NCBI GenBank assembly: GCA_016217725.1
Contig: JACRHB010000170.1
Coordinates: 1 to 36,786, forward strand
From: Nitrospirota bacterium
Lineage (GTDB): Bacteria; Nitrospirota; Thermodesulfovibrionia; UBA6902
DNA length: 36,786 nt
Direction of reading: 5' to 3'
Shown here piece by piece: positions 9,334-18,180 of this stretch. The notes beneath the pieces are model-generated. The model had not been told where the DNA came from, made no database searches, and was given only the letters and a program-made list of their open reading frames with translations. The stretch's first letter is position 1. The number at the start of each line of letters is the position of its first letter. The position numbers and the translations under genes are program-made.

Positions 9334-11502
9334 ATGGTGACAGCATTAGTTGTAACAATTTTTGACATTATGACGGATTTCAACATGGATGAAAAAGACA
9401 GGAAAACAGGATGGCTTACCCCGGCTTCATTAAGCGCCGAAGACCGCCTGAAAAAATCACAGGAAATCGCCCACCTCGGCAGTTGGGAGCTTGATGTAGT
9501 CAACAATATTCTTACTTGGTCCGATGAGGTGTACCGGATTTTCGGATTACAGCCCCGGGAATTCGGCGCAACCTATGAAGCCTTCCTTGAAGCGGTGCAT
9601 CCTGATGATCGTGCTGCCGTGGACGCGGCGTATTCCGGGTCGTTGAGAAAGGGAAGAGACACCTACGAGATAGAGCACAGGGTCGTGCGGAAATCTTCAG
9701 GAGAAATACGTTACGTACATGAAAAATGTGAGCATGTCAGGGACGCAGCCGGCAGGATCATCCGGTCTGTAGGCATGGTGCATGACATCACCGGGCGCAA
9801 GAAGGCAGAGGAAGAATTGCGCAATGCGCTTAAAGAATCACAGCGGCGGGAGGCCGAGATACTTGCGCTCCAAAAAAGCTCCAATGCCGTTCTTAAGTAT
9901 CGCAACTTTGAAGACGCGACGCGGACGATATTCGATTCCTGCAAGAACCTGATCGGCGCCGCCGCAGGATATGTCGCGCTTTTGAGTGAAGATAAAAAAG
10001 AGAACAAGGTGTTGTTCCTGGATCCGGGCGGGCTTTCCTGTAAGGTTGATCCTTTTTTGCCCATGCCCATACGCGGACTGCGCGAAGAAGCCTACTCAAC
10101 CGGCAAGGCTGTTTATCATAACGACTTTTCCGGCAGTGAATGGAAAAGATTCATGCCCGAAGGACATGTAAGCCTTGACAATGTGTTATTCAGCCCGCTC
10201 GTGATCGAGAGGGAAGTAGTGGGTTTGTTAGGCCTTGCCAACAAGCCGGGGGGGTTCACCGAAAATGACGCGCTAATGGCAGCGGCTTTCGGCGAGCTTG
10301 CGGCGATAGCGCTTCTTAACAGCCAGACACTCGAGGCATTAAGAAACAACGAGGAGCGTTTTCGTTCTGTAGTGGAAACCGCCACCGACGCCATAATCAC
10401 CATTAATGCCCACGGGAATATTGTTTCATGGAACCGCGCGGCAGAGTACATTTTCGGTTATTTATATGATGAAGTGAACGGGAGGCCGCTTGCCCTGCTG
10501 ATGCCTGAAAGATTCAGGGAATTTCATCAAAGAGGCATTAACCGTTTGCAATCGGGCGGAGAAGCCATTCTCATCGGAAAAACGCTGGAGCTGGCCGGTC
10601 TCAGGAGAAACGGCGAAGAGTTCCCCCTTGAGCTTTCCCTCGCGGAATGGAAGACGAAGCAGGGGGACTTCTTCACCGGCATTGTCCGCGACATCACCCA
10701 GCGAAAGAGGATGGAAGATGAACTCCAGAGGGCAAAGGATGGTCTTGAAATAAAAGTACAGGAGCGAACCGAGGAGCTGAAATCGGCGGTCGCCCTTCTT
10801 CAGGCGGAGATTGCCGAGCGCAAGGAAGCGGAGAGAACCATTATGTTCTATCAGGAGCAATTACGCGCACTTATATCCAAAGTGTCGGTGCTTGAAGAAC
10901 GGGAAAGGAAACGCATATCCGAGCATTTGCATGACAATATCAGCCAGAACCTTGCTATTTCAAAACTCAGACTGGAAACCCTGAAAGAATCCTACCCCGC
11001 CATTGCAAGAGATTTAAATGAGACGCAGGGGCTGATCGAGCAAACCATTACATTTGTAAGATCCATGATATTTGATCTGAGCCCGCCCGTTCTCTACGAG
11101 CTTGGCTTCATGTCCGCAGTAGATTGGCTTGTTGAAAAATTACAGGAACAGTATAAAATAATTATAACGTTCGGCTGCGATAAGAGCCTTGCAGAACCTA
11201 AAGGGGAGGCCGGGATCCTCCTTTTTAAGACGGTGAGGGAGTTGATGATGAACATTGTCAAGCACTCTGAGGCGGAAAAAGCAAAAGTATCCATTTCGCA
11301 CGACGGTAATAACATGGAAATCAATATTGAAGACAACGGGGTGGGATTCGATACATCCAAAATCGACCCTCTGACCTGCAAAAGTGAAAACTTCGGCATT
11401 TTCAGTATCCGTGAGAAGATCAAATATCTAAAGGGAGCTTTTGATATAGAATCAAAACCGGGAGAAGGCACGAAGGTAAAAATAGTGGTGCCGCTGGGAT
11501 AG
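9334..11502 (+). CDS. sensor histidine kinase, PAS-GAF-PAS-HisKA_3-HATPase (NarX/DegS type)
   Basis: PAS (W.DEVYRIFGLQPREF), GAF-like, second PAS (ATDAIITINAHGNIVSWNRAAEYIFGY), H-box ERERKRISEHLHDNISQNLA, HATPase (NIEDNGVGFD). True start may lie slightly downstream. Confidence 0.92.
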   Translation: MVTALVVTIFDIMTDFNMDEKDRKTGWLTPASLSAEDRLKKSQEIAHLGSWELDVVNNILTWSDEVYRIFGLQPREFGATYEAFLEAVHPDDRAAVDAAYSGSLRKGRDTYEIEHRVVRKSSGEIRYVHEKCEHVRDAAGRIIRSVGMVHDITGRKKAEEELRNALKESQRREAEILALQKSSNAVLKYRNFEDATRTIFDSCKNLIGAAAGYVALLSEDKKENKVLFLDPGGLSCKVDPFLPMPIRGLREEAYSTGKAVYHNDFSGSEWKRFMPEGHVSLDNVLFSPLVIEREVVGLLGLANKPGGFTENDALMAAAFGELAAIALLNSQTLEALRNNEERFRSVVETATDAIITINAHGNIVSWNRAAEYIFGYLYDEVNGRPLALLMPERFREFHQRGINRLQSGGEAILIGKTLELAGLRRNGEEFPLELSLAEWKTKQGDFFTGIVRDITQRKRMEDELQRAKDGLEIKVQERTEELKSAVALLQAEIAERKEAERTIMFYQEQLRALISKVSVLEERERKRISEHLHDNISQNLAISKLRLETLKESYPAIARDLNETQGLIEQTITFVRSMIFDLSPPVLYELGFMSAVDWLVEKLQEQYKIIITFGCDKSLAEPKGEAGILLFKTVRELMMNIVKHSEAEKAKVSISHDGNNMEINIEDNGVGFDTSKIDPLTCKSENFGIFSIREKIKYLKGAFDIESKPGEGTKVKIVVPLG

Positions 11503-11914
11503 TTCCCCTCTAATAAGAGGGGGCAGCCTTACTTTCATCCCCTCTAAAAAGAGGGGTAGGGGTGTGTAATAATGAAAATCAAGTATAATCCTGAACTAAA
11601 AGAATTAGCCGGAACCCTGAGAAATAGCAGTACAAAAGCAGAAATAAAACTCTGGAGTTATTTAAAAGGGAAGCAACTATTGGGATATGATTTTCATAGG
11701 CAGAAGCCGATAGAAAATTATATTGCAGATTTCTTTTGTAATAAGCTGATGTCGGCAATTGAATTGGATGGATATACACATGGCTTTGAGAATGTGTTTG
11801 AAAGAGATAAAAGAAAAGAGAAGAGATTAAATGAAATAGGAATAACTGTCCTTAATCCCCTCTTAATAGAGGGGAAATTTGGCAGATTAATCCCCTCTTA
11901 TTAGAGGGGAACTA
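11500..11914. mobile_element. palindrome-bounded cassette carrying a DUF559 ORF
   Basis: Perfect 23-bp inverted repeat: TAGTTCCCCTCTAATAAGAGGGG (11500-11522) versus CCCCTCTTATTAGAGGGGAACTA (11892-11914); further palindromes just inside each end. Confidence 0.65.
11572..11904 (+). CDS. DUF559-family PD-(D/E)XK nuclease-like protein (C terminus encoded by repeat sequence)
   Basis: LRNSSTKAEIKLWSYLKGKQLLGYDFHRQKPIENYIADFFCNKLMSAIELDGYTH matches the DUF559 pattern (D..ExDG). After GITVLN the protein is read from palindromic repeats. Confidence 0.8.
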   Translation: MKIKYNPELKELAGTLRNSSTKAEIKLWSYLKGKQLLGYDFHRQKPIENYIADFFCNKLMSAIELDGYTHGFENVFERDKRKEKRLNEIGITVLNPLLIEGKFGRLIPSY

Positions 11915-11941
11915 AAGCATGAAAATCGTAAAATTAACACC

Positions 11942-12595
11942 ATGAGCTTGCGAATCATTCTTGCAGACGATCACAAGATAATGAGAGAGGGGCTGCGCAC
12001 CCTGCTCGAAAAACAGGACGACTTCCTGATAATTGCGGAAGCCGGAAACGGCCGGACCACCGTTAAGCTCGCGGAAGAGCATAATCCGGATCTCGTCGTT
12101 ATGGATACCGTGATGCCGGACTTGAACGGGATTGAGGCAACACGACAGATCATCGCCAGAAATCCGAAGATCAAAATAATCGCCCTGTCGATGCATTCCG
12201 ACAAGCAGTTTGTAATGCAGATGCTCAAGGCCGGCGCCTCCGGATACATACTTAAAGACTGCGCCTTTAAAGAATTGGTCTATGCCATCCAGTCGGTAGT
12301 CGACGGCTATATTTACCTTAGTCCCAGGATAAACACCATCCTTCTGAAAGAGCGCGTGTTCGAACATAAGGAAGTCAATGCTTCGGCCTTCGCCGCCCTC
12401 TCAAACAGGGAGCGGGAAGTCCTGCAGCTTATTGCCGAAGGCAGGTCTACGAAAGAAATTGCCGAAACCCTGTTCGTAAGCGTGAAAACGATCGAGACTC
12501 ACCGCCAGCAGATCATGAGCAAATTGAATATTCACAGTATAGCCGGGCTTACGAAATATGCCATACGCGAAGGGTTGACCACGGCGGAGGAGTAA
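11942..12595 (+). CDS. NarL/LuxR-family response regulator
   Basis: MSLRIILADDHKIMREGL receiver; LSNREREVLQLIAEGRSTKEIAETLFVSVKTIETHRQQIMSKL HTH; paralogous to 7043-7696. Confidence 0.93.
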   Translation: MSLRIILADDHKIMREGLRTLLEKQDDFLIIAEAGNGRTTVKLAEEHNPDLVVMDTVMPDLNGIEATRQIIARNPKIKIIALSMHSDKQFVMQMLKAGASGYILKDCAFKELVYAIQSVVDGYIYLSPRINTILLKERVFEHKEVNASAFAALSNREREVLQLIAEGRSTKEIAETLFVSVKTIETHRQQIMSKLNIHSIAGLTKYAIREGLTTAEE

Positions 12596-12596
12596 T

Positions 12597-12690
12597 AAGA
12601 GTTAAGAGTTAAGATAATGTCAATAAAAATGTTATTTTTACACTTTTAACTTTTAACTTTCAACTTTTAACTTTCAACTTTTAATTTTCT
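12597..12690. repeat. polarity-switching heptamer array between convergent genes
   Basis: AAGAGTT|AAGAGTT|AAGATAA, spacer, then ACTTTTA|ACTTTTA|ACTTTCA|ACTTTTA|ACTTTCA|ACTTTTA|ATTTTCT. Confidence 0.85.
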
Positions 12691-13540
12691 ACCGCCATTC
12701 CATGGGGACGGCGTGTTCGCCGGCAAAGACCTTGAGCCTGTTCAGCAGCTCATCAGCCGTACTGTATTGTTTGTCCGCAAATCTCTTTAAGGCCTCCACC
12801 CTCGCGGAGTCATAACTTAATTTATTGAGGTCTTCCCTGTACTTTTCCCATCTGGCCCTCATCTGCATAAAATCGCGGAACGTAAGCCGCCACCATTCTT
12901 CATCATGCCCTGCAGGCATATCCGGTCTCTTCGGGAGCTCCTCAAGCACGAGCAAATGTTTTTTTGTGTCTATCCGGACGGAGTAGTTTGCCATAAAGTC
13001 CATCCCGATGAGACCTTCAAAGTCATTTGAAATCGTCCCTGAGACAACGGTTGGATTAAAAAGGTTTACAGTGTCTCCGACGGATATTTTGTCGATAATA
13101 GTATAAATTGCCGGGACGGCGCCGCCTATGCCCGATACGCTGATCCAGAGCTTCCCTTCGTTGTCCTCGAGGACGCCGAGTTTTTCCGCCAATCTGTATG
13201 AAATGTGCATCCCGGGCGCTCCGGTGTCAAGAAGCATCGGCGCGGTGATCCGGTCATTAAACGTTACGGGTATAATAATCCTCCTTGAAGTCCCTTCATA
13301 GGCCGTGTAAGGAATCACATACTGCTTAAGAGCCTGTTTTGCATCTCCGGAGATTTTTAAACCCGGGGTATCTATCGAGGGCCCGGGATCCGCGTTTGTC
13401 CTGGTATCCGAAGAAGCTTTATATTTCTCCAGATCCTCATTTGTAAAAGATCGGACCTTCTTATCTCCGGCAAAAACAGGCGATATGGCTAAAAGCAGCA
13501 TCAATACAGGCAATAGAATCTTTTTCACTTTTGCGCTCAA
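12689..13540 (-). CDS. retropepsin-like aspartic protease, exported
   Basis: Signal peptide; APMLLDTGAPGMHISYRLAEKLGV (DTG-A motif), FEGLIGMDFMANYSVRID second conserved region. Confidence 0.78.
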   Translation of the reverse strand: MSAKVKKILLPVLMLLLAISPVFAGDKKVRSFTNEDLEKYKASSDTRTNADPGPSIDTPGLKISGDAKQALKQYVIPYTAYEGTSRRIIIPVTFNDRITAPMLLDTGAPGMHISYRLAEKLGVLEDNEGKLWISVSGIGGAVPAIYTIIDKISVGDTVNLFNPTVVSGTISNDFEGLIGMDFMANYSVRIDTKKHLLVLEELPKRPDMPAGHDEEWWRLTFRDFMQMRARWEKYREDLNKLSYDSARVEALKRFADKQYSTADELLNRLKVFAGEHAVPMEWR

Positions 13541-13676
13541 TACATTCTCGAGGTTGAGATTTTATGTTTAATATCGGCCTATGAAAAGAAAATCTTAACC
13601 CGAAAAATGCATTTGACCGCTATTTTTTGTAAATTAAAAAATATTTCAAAGCCCCGCTCCCCGGCTCCGCCTTTCC

Positions 13677-14702
13677 CTATTCACTCATTTTCTTATACTC
13701 ACGCACCCTGGCTAACATTTTATCTTTTATGCCTTCTTCGAGAAAAGAAGCCTCGAATGAATTCATCGCAAGCTTGTATATATCATCCGCGGTTAAATTG
13801 AGCGCTTTAGTTATTGCTGAATAGTTTTCATTGACATAACCGCCGAAGTAAGCCGGATCATCGGAATTTATAGTGACTAAAAGCCCGCGCTCCATCATTC
13901 TTCGTAAAGGATGCTCTTCCAGGCGGTCTATTACTTTCAGCCTGAGGTTTGAGAGAGGGCAGACCGTCAAAGGTATTTTGCGGCGTATCAGCTCTTCAGT
14001 CAGTTTATCGTCATCAAGACAGTGATTGCCATGGTCTATCCGGGACACCTTCAGCAGCTCCAATGCTTCCCGGACATATTTCGCGGGGCCTTCTTCACCT
14101 CCATGTGCTACCGTTAGAAATCCTGCTTCCCGTGCCCGGGTAAAAACATCCTGAAATTTTGAAGGAGGATTGCCGGTCTCCGCAGAATCCAATCCCACCG
14201 CTATGATCCGGTCTCTATAAGGGAGCGCCTCTTCAAGTGTCTTCATTGCAGCGGATTCATCAATATCTCTGAGAAAGCACATTATCAATCCTGTTGAAAT
14301 GCCAAACCTTTCCCCGGCATCTTCAAGGGCTTTGTGAATACCATCGATTACAGTTGAAAACTTGATTCCCCGCCCTGTGTGAGTTTGGGGGTCAAAGAAT
14401 ATTTCACTGTGAAGGACATTTTGTGAAACGGCTTTTTCAAGATATGCCGTCGTCAGCTCATAAAAGTCCTCTTCTTCGGTCAATATACCGGCCCCTTCAT
14501 AATAAATGTCGAGGAAGTCCTGAAGATTACTGAATCTGTAAGCCTCTCTGATCTCTTCTACTGATTTATACTTGATCCGGGCATTGTTCCTTTTAGCGAT
14601 TTTAAACATTAATTCAGGCTCAAAAGTGCCCTCGATATGCAGATGCAGCTCAGCCTTGGGAATACCTTTTATGAAATCTTCAATAACCATCTGCTTTCTC
14701 AT
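13677..14702 (-). CDS. adenosine deaminase family protein (adenosine/adenine/aminodeoxyfutalosine deaminase-like)
   Basis: IPKAELHLHIEGTFEPE, VAHGGEEG, RIDHGNHCLDD, TVCPLSNLRL, TINSDDPAYF motifs. Confidence 0.9.
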   Translation of the reverse strand: MRKQMVIEDFIKGIPKAELHLHIEGTFEPELMFKIAKRNNARIKYKSVEEIREAYRFSNLQDFLDIYYEGAGILTEEEDFYELTTAYLEKAVSQNVLHSEIFFDPQTHTGRGIKFSTVIDGIHKALEDAGERFGISTGLIMCFLRDIDESAAMKTLEEALPYRDRIIAVGLDSAETGNPPSKFQDVFTRAREAGFLTVAHGGEEGPAKYVREALELLKVSRIDHGNHCLDDDKLTEELIRRKIPLTVCPLSNLRLKVIDRLEEHPLRRMMERGLLVTINSDDPAYFGGYVNENYSAITKALNLTADDIYKLAMNSFEASFLEEGIKDKMLARVREYKKMSE

Positions 14703-14704
14703 AA

Positions 14705-14906
14705 TACCTAAATTGAGCGATTCTTTAATGAATAAACGGTATCTTAGGTATACTGGTCTTGTTTTTAGATCTCACCTGTCAGGTGATATAATTTTCCCCT
14801 CTAAAAAGAGGGGTAGGGGTGTGTAAAAGGAAGAGCATAAAGGAAAACACACCCCTCAATCCCCTCTTGATAGAGGGGAAGCAGCAAAAATCGCTCAATT
14901 TAGGTA
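14705..14906. mobile_element. MITE-like element with perfect 18-bp terminal inverted repeats
   Basis: TACCTAAATTGAGCGATT (14705-14722) and AATCGCTCAATTTAGGTA (14889-14906) are exact reverse complements; the interior holds two inverted copies of the TTCCCCTCT..AGAGGGG..GGGGTGTGT repeat. Confidence 0.6.
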
Positions 14907-14978
14907 ATAATATTTTAACCCGGAATATTCCATGCATAAACGAGGTCAAGCTTAAAAATTGAAATTAATATCTCGTTC

Positions 14979-15473
14979 TTAATTTATTTCTATTTGCCGG
15001 ATCCTTTCTTCTACCGACACGTTGAGGCTTTTAATAGTTTCACTGCCGACAACGCCGTCTTCCTTCAGTCCGTGCCTTTTCTGAAATCTTATAACCGCAT
15101 GATGAAGCTTCTCATCAAAAATATCTTCCTCTCGTGTCTCCTCACTGAATAGATCACCTGTTACAATAAGCCGTTTTCTCAGCTCTATGACCCGTTCTTC
15201 CTTATCTCCTTCTTTTAATGATGCCCCCTTTGTGACAGCAGACCAACCCCCTTGTGATGCTATTTCCTTATATTTCCGGAGAGCTTTCTGCAGCCTTAAA
15301 TATCCATTGCATGAAGCGTAAAGGGATTCATCTCCTGGCGTCAGTACAGGATGCCGATTGTCGTGAAGAATTGCCAAACCCGGAGTCCCGGGTTGGGAAA
15401 ATATGAGTAGAAAAAAAATACCAAATAGAGAGTAAAGATTCGGTCTGCTTTTCATGGCTCTTCTTCGAATCAA
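14979..15473 (-). pseudogene. L,D-transpeptidase-like protein, truncated after the peptidoglycan-binding domain
   Basis: PG_binding_1-like VIRFQKRHGLKEDGVVGSETIKSLNVSVEERIRQIEIN*, ending where YcbB/ErfK-type enzymes continue (..RIRQIELNLER..); no YkuD catalytic domain follows. Confidence 0.65.
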
Positions 15474-15565
15474 ACCTCCACCGGCCTTTTCACCTCTGAT
15501 AAAACCTCTCTAACTGAAGTTTGCTCCAAAGCTTTCAAATCGAAGTTTCATGTCATTTTCAGGGG

Positions 15566-16006
15566 TTATGTAAAATGACTTAAGATTTCAGACTTGCGGA
15601 CGTTAGTTAAATCACCGGGGATGTTTTTCTCCAGACCGGCTTTTACCTCGGGCTCCAATTTATTGACAATCTCTTTATTGATTTTTTTGCCGGCTGCCAG
15701 ATACCAGCTTTTGCAATCTTCTTTTTTTATTAAGGCATTAATATCCATCGCGATCATTTTTACAAGTTTTTTTCTAATTTCCAATTCAAGATGGTGAGGT
15801 TCCCCATATCCCTTTGCAACTTCACCTTCTCCGCCGCCTCCCGTGAATCTTCCTGCTGTATCACTTAATTTTTCCGACAGCTTGCCGTGTCCTTCAATGG
15901 AATCATAACTTTCTATCAATTCAATTATCGGTCTTCCAAGGGGATCACTCGTGACTCTATATGCCTTAAAATGTCCTAAATCAACCGTTATTATTATTTT
16001 ACTCAT
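15566..16006 (-). CDS. host-attachment-protein-like (baeRF/PF10116-type) small protein
   Basis: ITVDLGHFKAYRV N-terminus, Gly-rich middle, ..LYLAAGKKINKEI..LEPEVKAGLEKNIPGDLTNVRKSEILSHF resembling the family C-terminal DLT..P..EL region. Confidence 0.5.
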   Translation of the reverse strand: MSKIIITVDLGHFKAYRVTSDPLGRPIIELIESYDSIEGHGKLSEKLSDTAGRFTGGGGEGEVAKGYGEPHHLELEIRKKLVKMIAMDINALIKKEDCKSWYLAAGKKINKEIVNKLEPEVKAGLEKNIPGDLTNVRKSEILSHFT

Positions 16007-16111
16007 AATATCTATCCCTAAAAATATATTAATTTAATGTAAAAAGTTCAAAAGTTCTGAGCAGTAGTTTTTGGGGTGAGTCTAAAAACATACTTATTCC
16101 CGCCCGGTTTT

Positions 16112-16405
16112 CTACTTGAACTTTGATGCTGCTTTGTCGATTGCGGCTTTCATTTCCCGCCATGCTTTCTCGGTGCCGGACTTGAGCTCCTCCCAGGTCT
16201 CCTCGCCGGCTTCCTTCAGCTTCCGGATTCTCTTTTTGATATCCTCTCTCCTTGCCCGCAGGTCCTCGATCCTTTTATGGTATTCTTCCCTGATCTTTAC
16301 CTCTGAACGTTCCGCTGTAGCCTTCAATTTATCGATCTCAGCGGACCATTCCCTGAGTTTTGCCTCCAGTTTTCCTATATATGCCTCTCTTGATTCCTTG
16401 CTCAT
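16112..16405 (-). CDS. small charged coiled-coil protein
   Basis: 97 aa, continuous heptad-like charged helix, EEHEL-type composition, good RBS (GGAGGTGAAATC). Confidence 0.75.
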   Translation of the reverse strand: MSKESREAYIGKLEAKLREWSAEIDKLKATAERSEVKIREEYHKRIEDLRARREDIKKRIRKLKEAGEETWEELKSGTEKAWREMKAAIDKAASKFK

Positions 16406-16557
16406 GATTTCACCTCCCGCATATTCATAAATTTATAAAAGCAATAACTTCTTCGCGCTATTGATTCAATACTATCAAAAATATACGTAAAGTCAATCTT
16501 ATTCGGGTACGTGTCGTAATACTTAAGTAATTTTAAGCAGCATTTGAAATGAAACTG

Positions 16558-17208
16558 TTATTGAAACAAATAAGGCGGGTTGATGAGGACGGCGTCTTTA
16601 CTAGCGCCTTTTATGATCACTTTCCGTCCCTCGACTGAAATCTTTCCTTCCGAATAAAGCTTGATCGCATAAGGAAATATCCTGTGCTCCTGTTTCAGGA
16701 TCCTTTCTCCGAGGGTGTCTTCGGTATCATCATGATATGCGGGCACTGCCGCCTGGATGATGATCGGGCCTGTGTCCATTCCTTCATCAACAAAGTGGAC
16801 GGTGCAGCCGGAAATTTTTACGCCGTAATCCGCAGCCTGCTTCTGTCCGTGCAGCCCGGGGAATGAGGGGAGCAGGGCGGGGTGGATGTTCATGATCTTG
16901 TTGCGATACCGGTCAATGAGCTCCTTGCCGACGACTCTCATGAAGCCGGCGAGGATGACGAGTTCAACGTTTCTCTTTTTCAGCTCCCCGGCGATATGAG
17001 AATAGTACGCATTCTTGTCGGGGAAATCTTTCGGCTTCAGAACAAGCGCTTCAATGTTGTGCTTCTTTGCCCGCTCGAGTGCATATGCGTCAGGATTGTC
17101 TGTAATTAACACGGCGATCTTTGCATTGAGAAAACCGGACTCGATGCCGTCTAGGATCGACTGGAAATTTGAGCCTCTGCCGGAGGCCAGGACGCCGAGG
17201 ATCAACAT
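16558..17208 (-). CDS. purN: phosphoribosylglycinamide formyltransferase
   Basis: LGVLASGRGSNFQSILDGI, LAGFMRVVG, NIHPALLPSFPGLHG, GCTVHFVDEGMDTGPII. Confidence 0.95.
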   Translation of the reverse strand: MLILGVLASGRGSNFQSILDGIESGFLNAKIAVLITDNPDAYALERAKKHNIEALVLKPKDFPDKNAYYSHIAGELKKRNVELVILAGFMRVVGKELIDRYRNKIMNIHPALLPSFPGLHGQKQAADYGVKISGCTVHFVDEGMDTGPIIIQAAVPAYHDDTEDTLGERILKQEHRIFPYAIKLYSEGKISVEGRKVIIKGASKDAVLINPPYLFQ

Positions 17209-17312
17209 GGGTCAATTATAAATGAAAGAAAAAAATCCGTCCACCGTGTCCGTTGTTCGTGTCCGTATGTTTCTTCTTCACGGTCACGTTAACCGTACAC
17301 GTTTCACGTCCT

Positions 17313-18101
17313 TCATATCTTTGCTTCTTTCAAAGCCTCTCTGCAGACGCACTTTCTTTGTCCGGGAATGAGCGCGAAGGTTTCTTTCAGCAGGAGCTTT
17401 ATTTTCCCGGATGCGTCTTTCATTGCCTTCATTACTTCGGCGACGGTCAGTTTTCTCTTGCTGATGCCCGCTGCATAATTGGCGACTACGGAAATTCCCG
17501 CATAACAGATCTCCGCTTCTCTGGCTAATGAGGCTTCGGGCATGCCGGTCATGCCGACGACGTTGGCGCCGAGGACTGCGAAAGATTTTATCTCTGCCGC
17601 TGACTCAAGCCGGGGGCCTTCGACGGCTGCATATACTCCTCCATCTTTTACAGTGACCTTGACACGTTTGCCGGCCTTCAATAATGTTTGCCGCAGCTCC
17701 CGGCAGTAAGGCTCCGTGAAATCTATATGCACAACTCCGTCTTTTCCATCGTAAAACGTGGACTTCCTGTTTCTTGTCATGTCGATTACCTGGTCCAGGA
17801 TTACAATGTCTCCCGGTTCCAGGCCTTTTTCGATCCCTCCGACTGCGCTGATCGACAGGATTCTCTCAACGCCCAATTTCTTGAAGCCCCATATATTAGC
17901 CCTGTAATTAATCATGTGAGGAGGGATATTGTGATGACTGCCGTGACGCGGCAGGAAGATGATCTCCTTACCCCCCATTTCTCCTATTAAATATTCACCG
18001 GACGGTTTGCCGAAAGGGGTGGTGATTTTCTTCGCGCCTTTTGGGACGAGACCTTTGATCTCATACAATCCGCTTCCGCCGATCACGCCGAGCTTTGACA
18101 T
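17313..18101 (-). CDS. mtnP: S-methyl-5'-thioadenosine phosphorylase
   Basis: LGVIGGSGLYEI, FLPRHGSHHNIPPHMINYRANIW, GMTGMPEASLAREAEICYA. Confidence 0.93.
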   Translation of the reverse strand: MSKLGVIGGSGLYEIKGLVPKGAKKITTPFGKPSGEYLIGEMGGKEIIFLPRHGSHHNIPPHMINYRANIWGFKKLGVERILSISAVGGIEKGLEPGDIVILDQVIDMTRNRKSTFYDGKDGVVHIDFTEPYCRELRQTLLKAGKRVKVTVKDGGVYAAVEGPRLESAAEIKSFAVLGANVVGMTGMPEASLAREAEICYAGISVVANYAAGISKRKLTVAEVMKAMKDASGKIKLLLKETFALIPGQRKCVCREALKEAKI

Positions 18102-18180
18102 AATATCCTCCTTTGGGGTTTAATAAAAACTTAATAATAATGTCAGATTGGCAGAAAGGATGCAAGGGGGGAAAGAGTAA

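Noticed and set aside
9306-9506. 66-aa minus-strand ORF at the kinase start
   Set aside because: Antisense to the PAS domain; no RBS or homology-like features.
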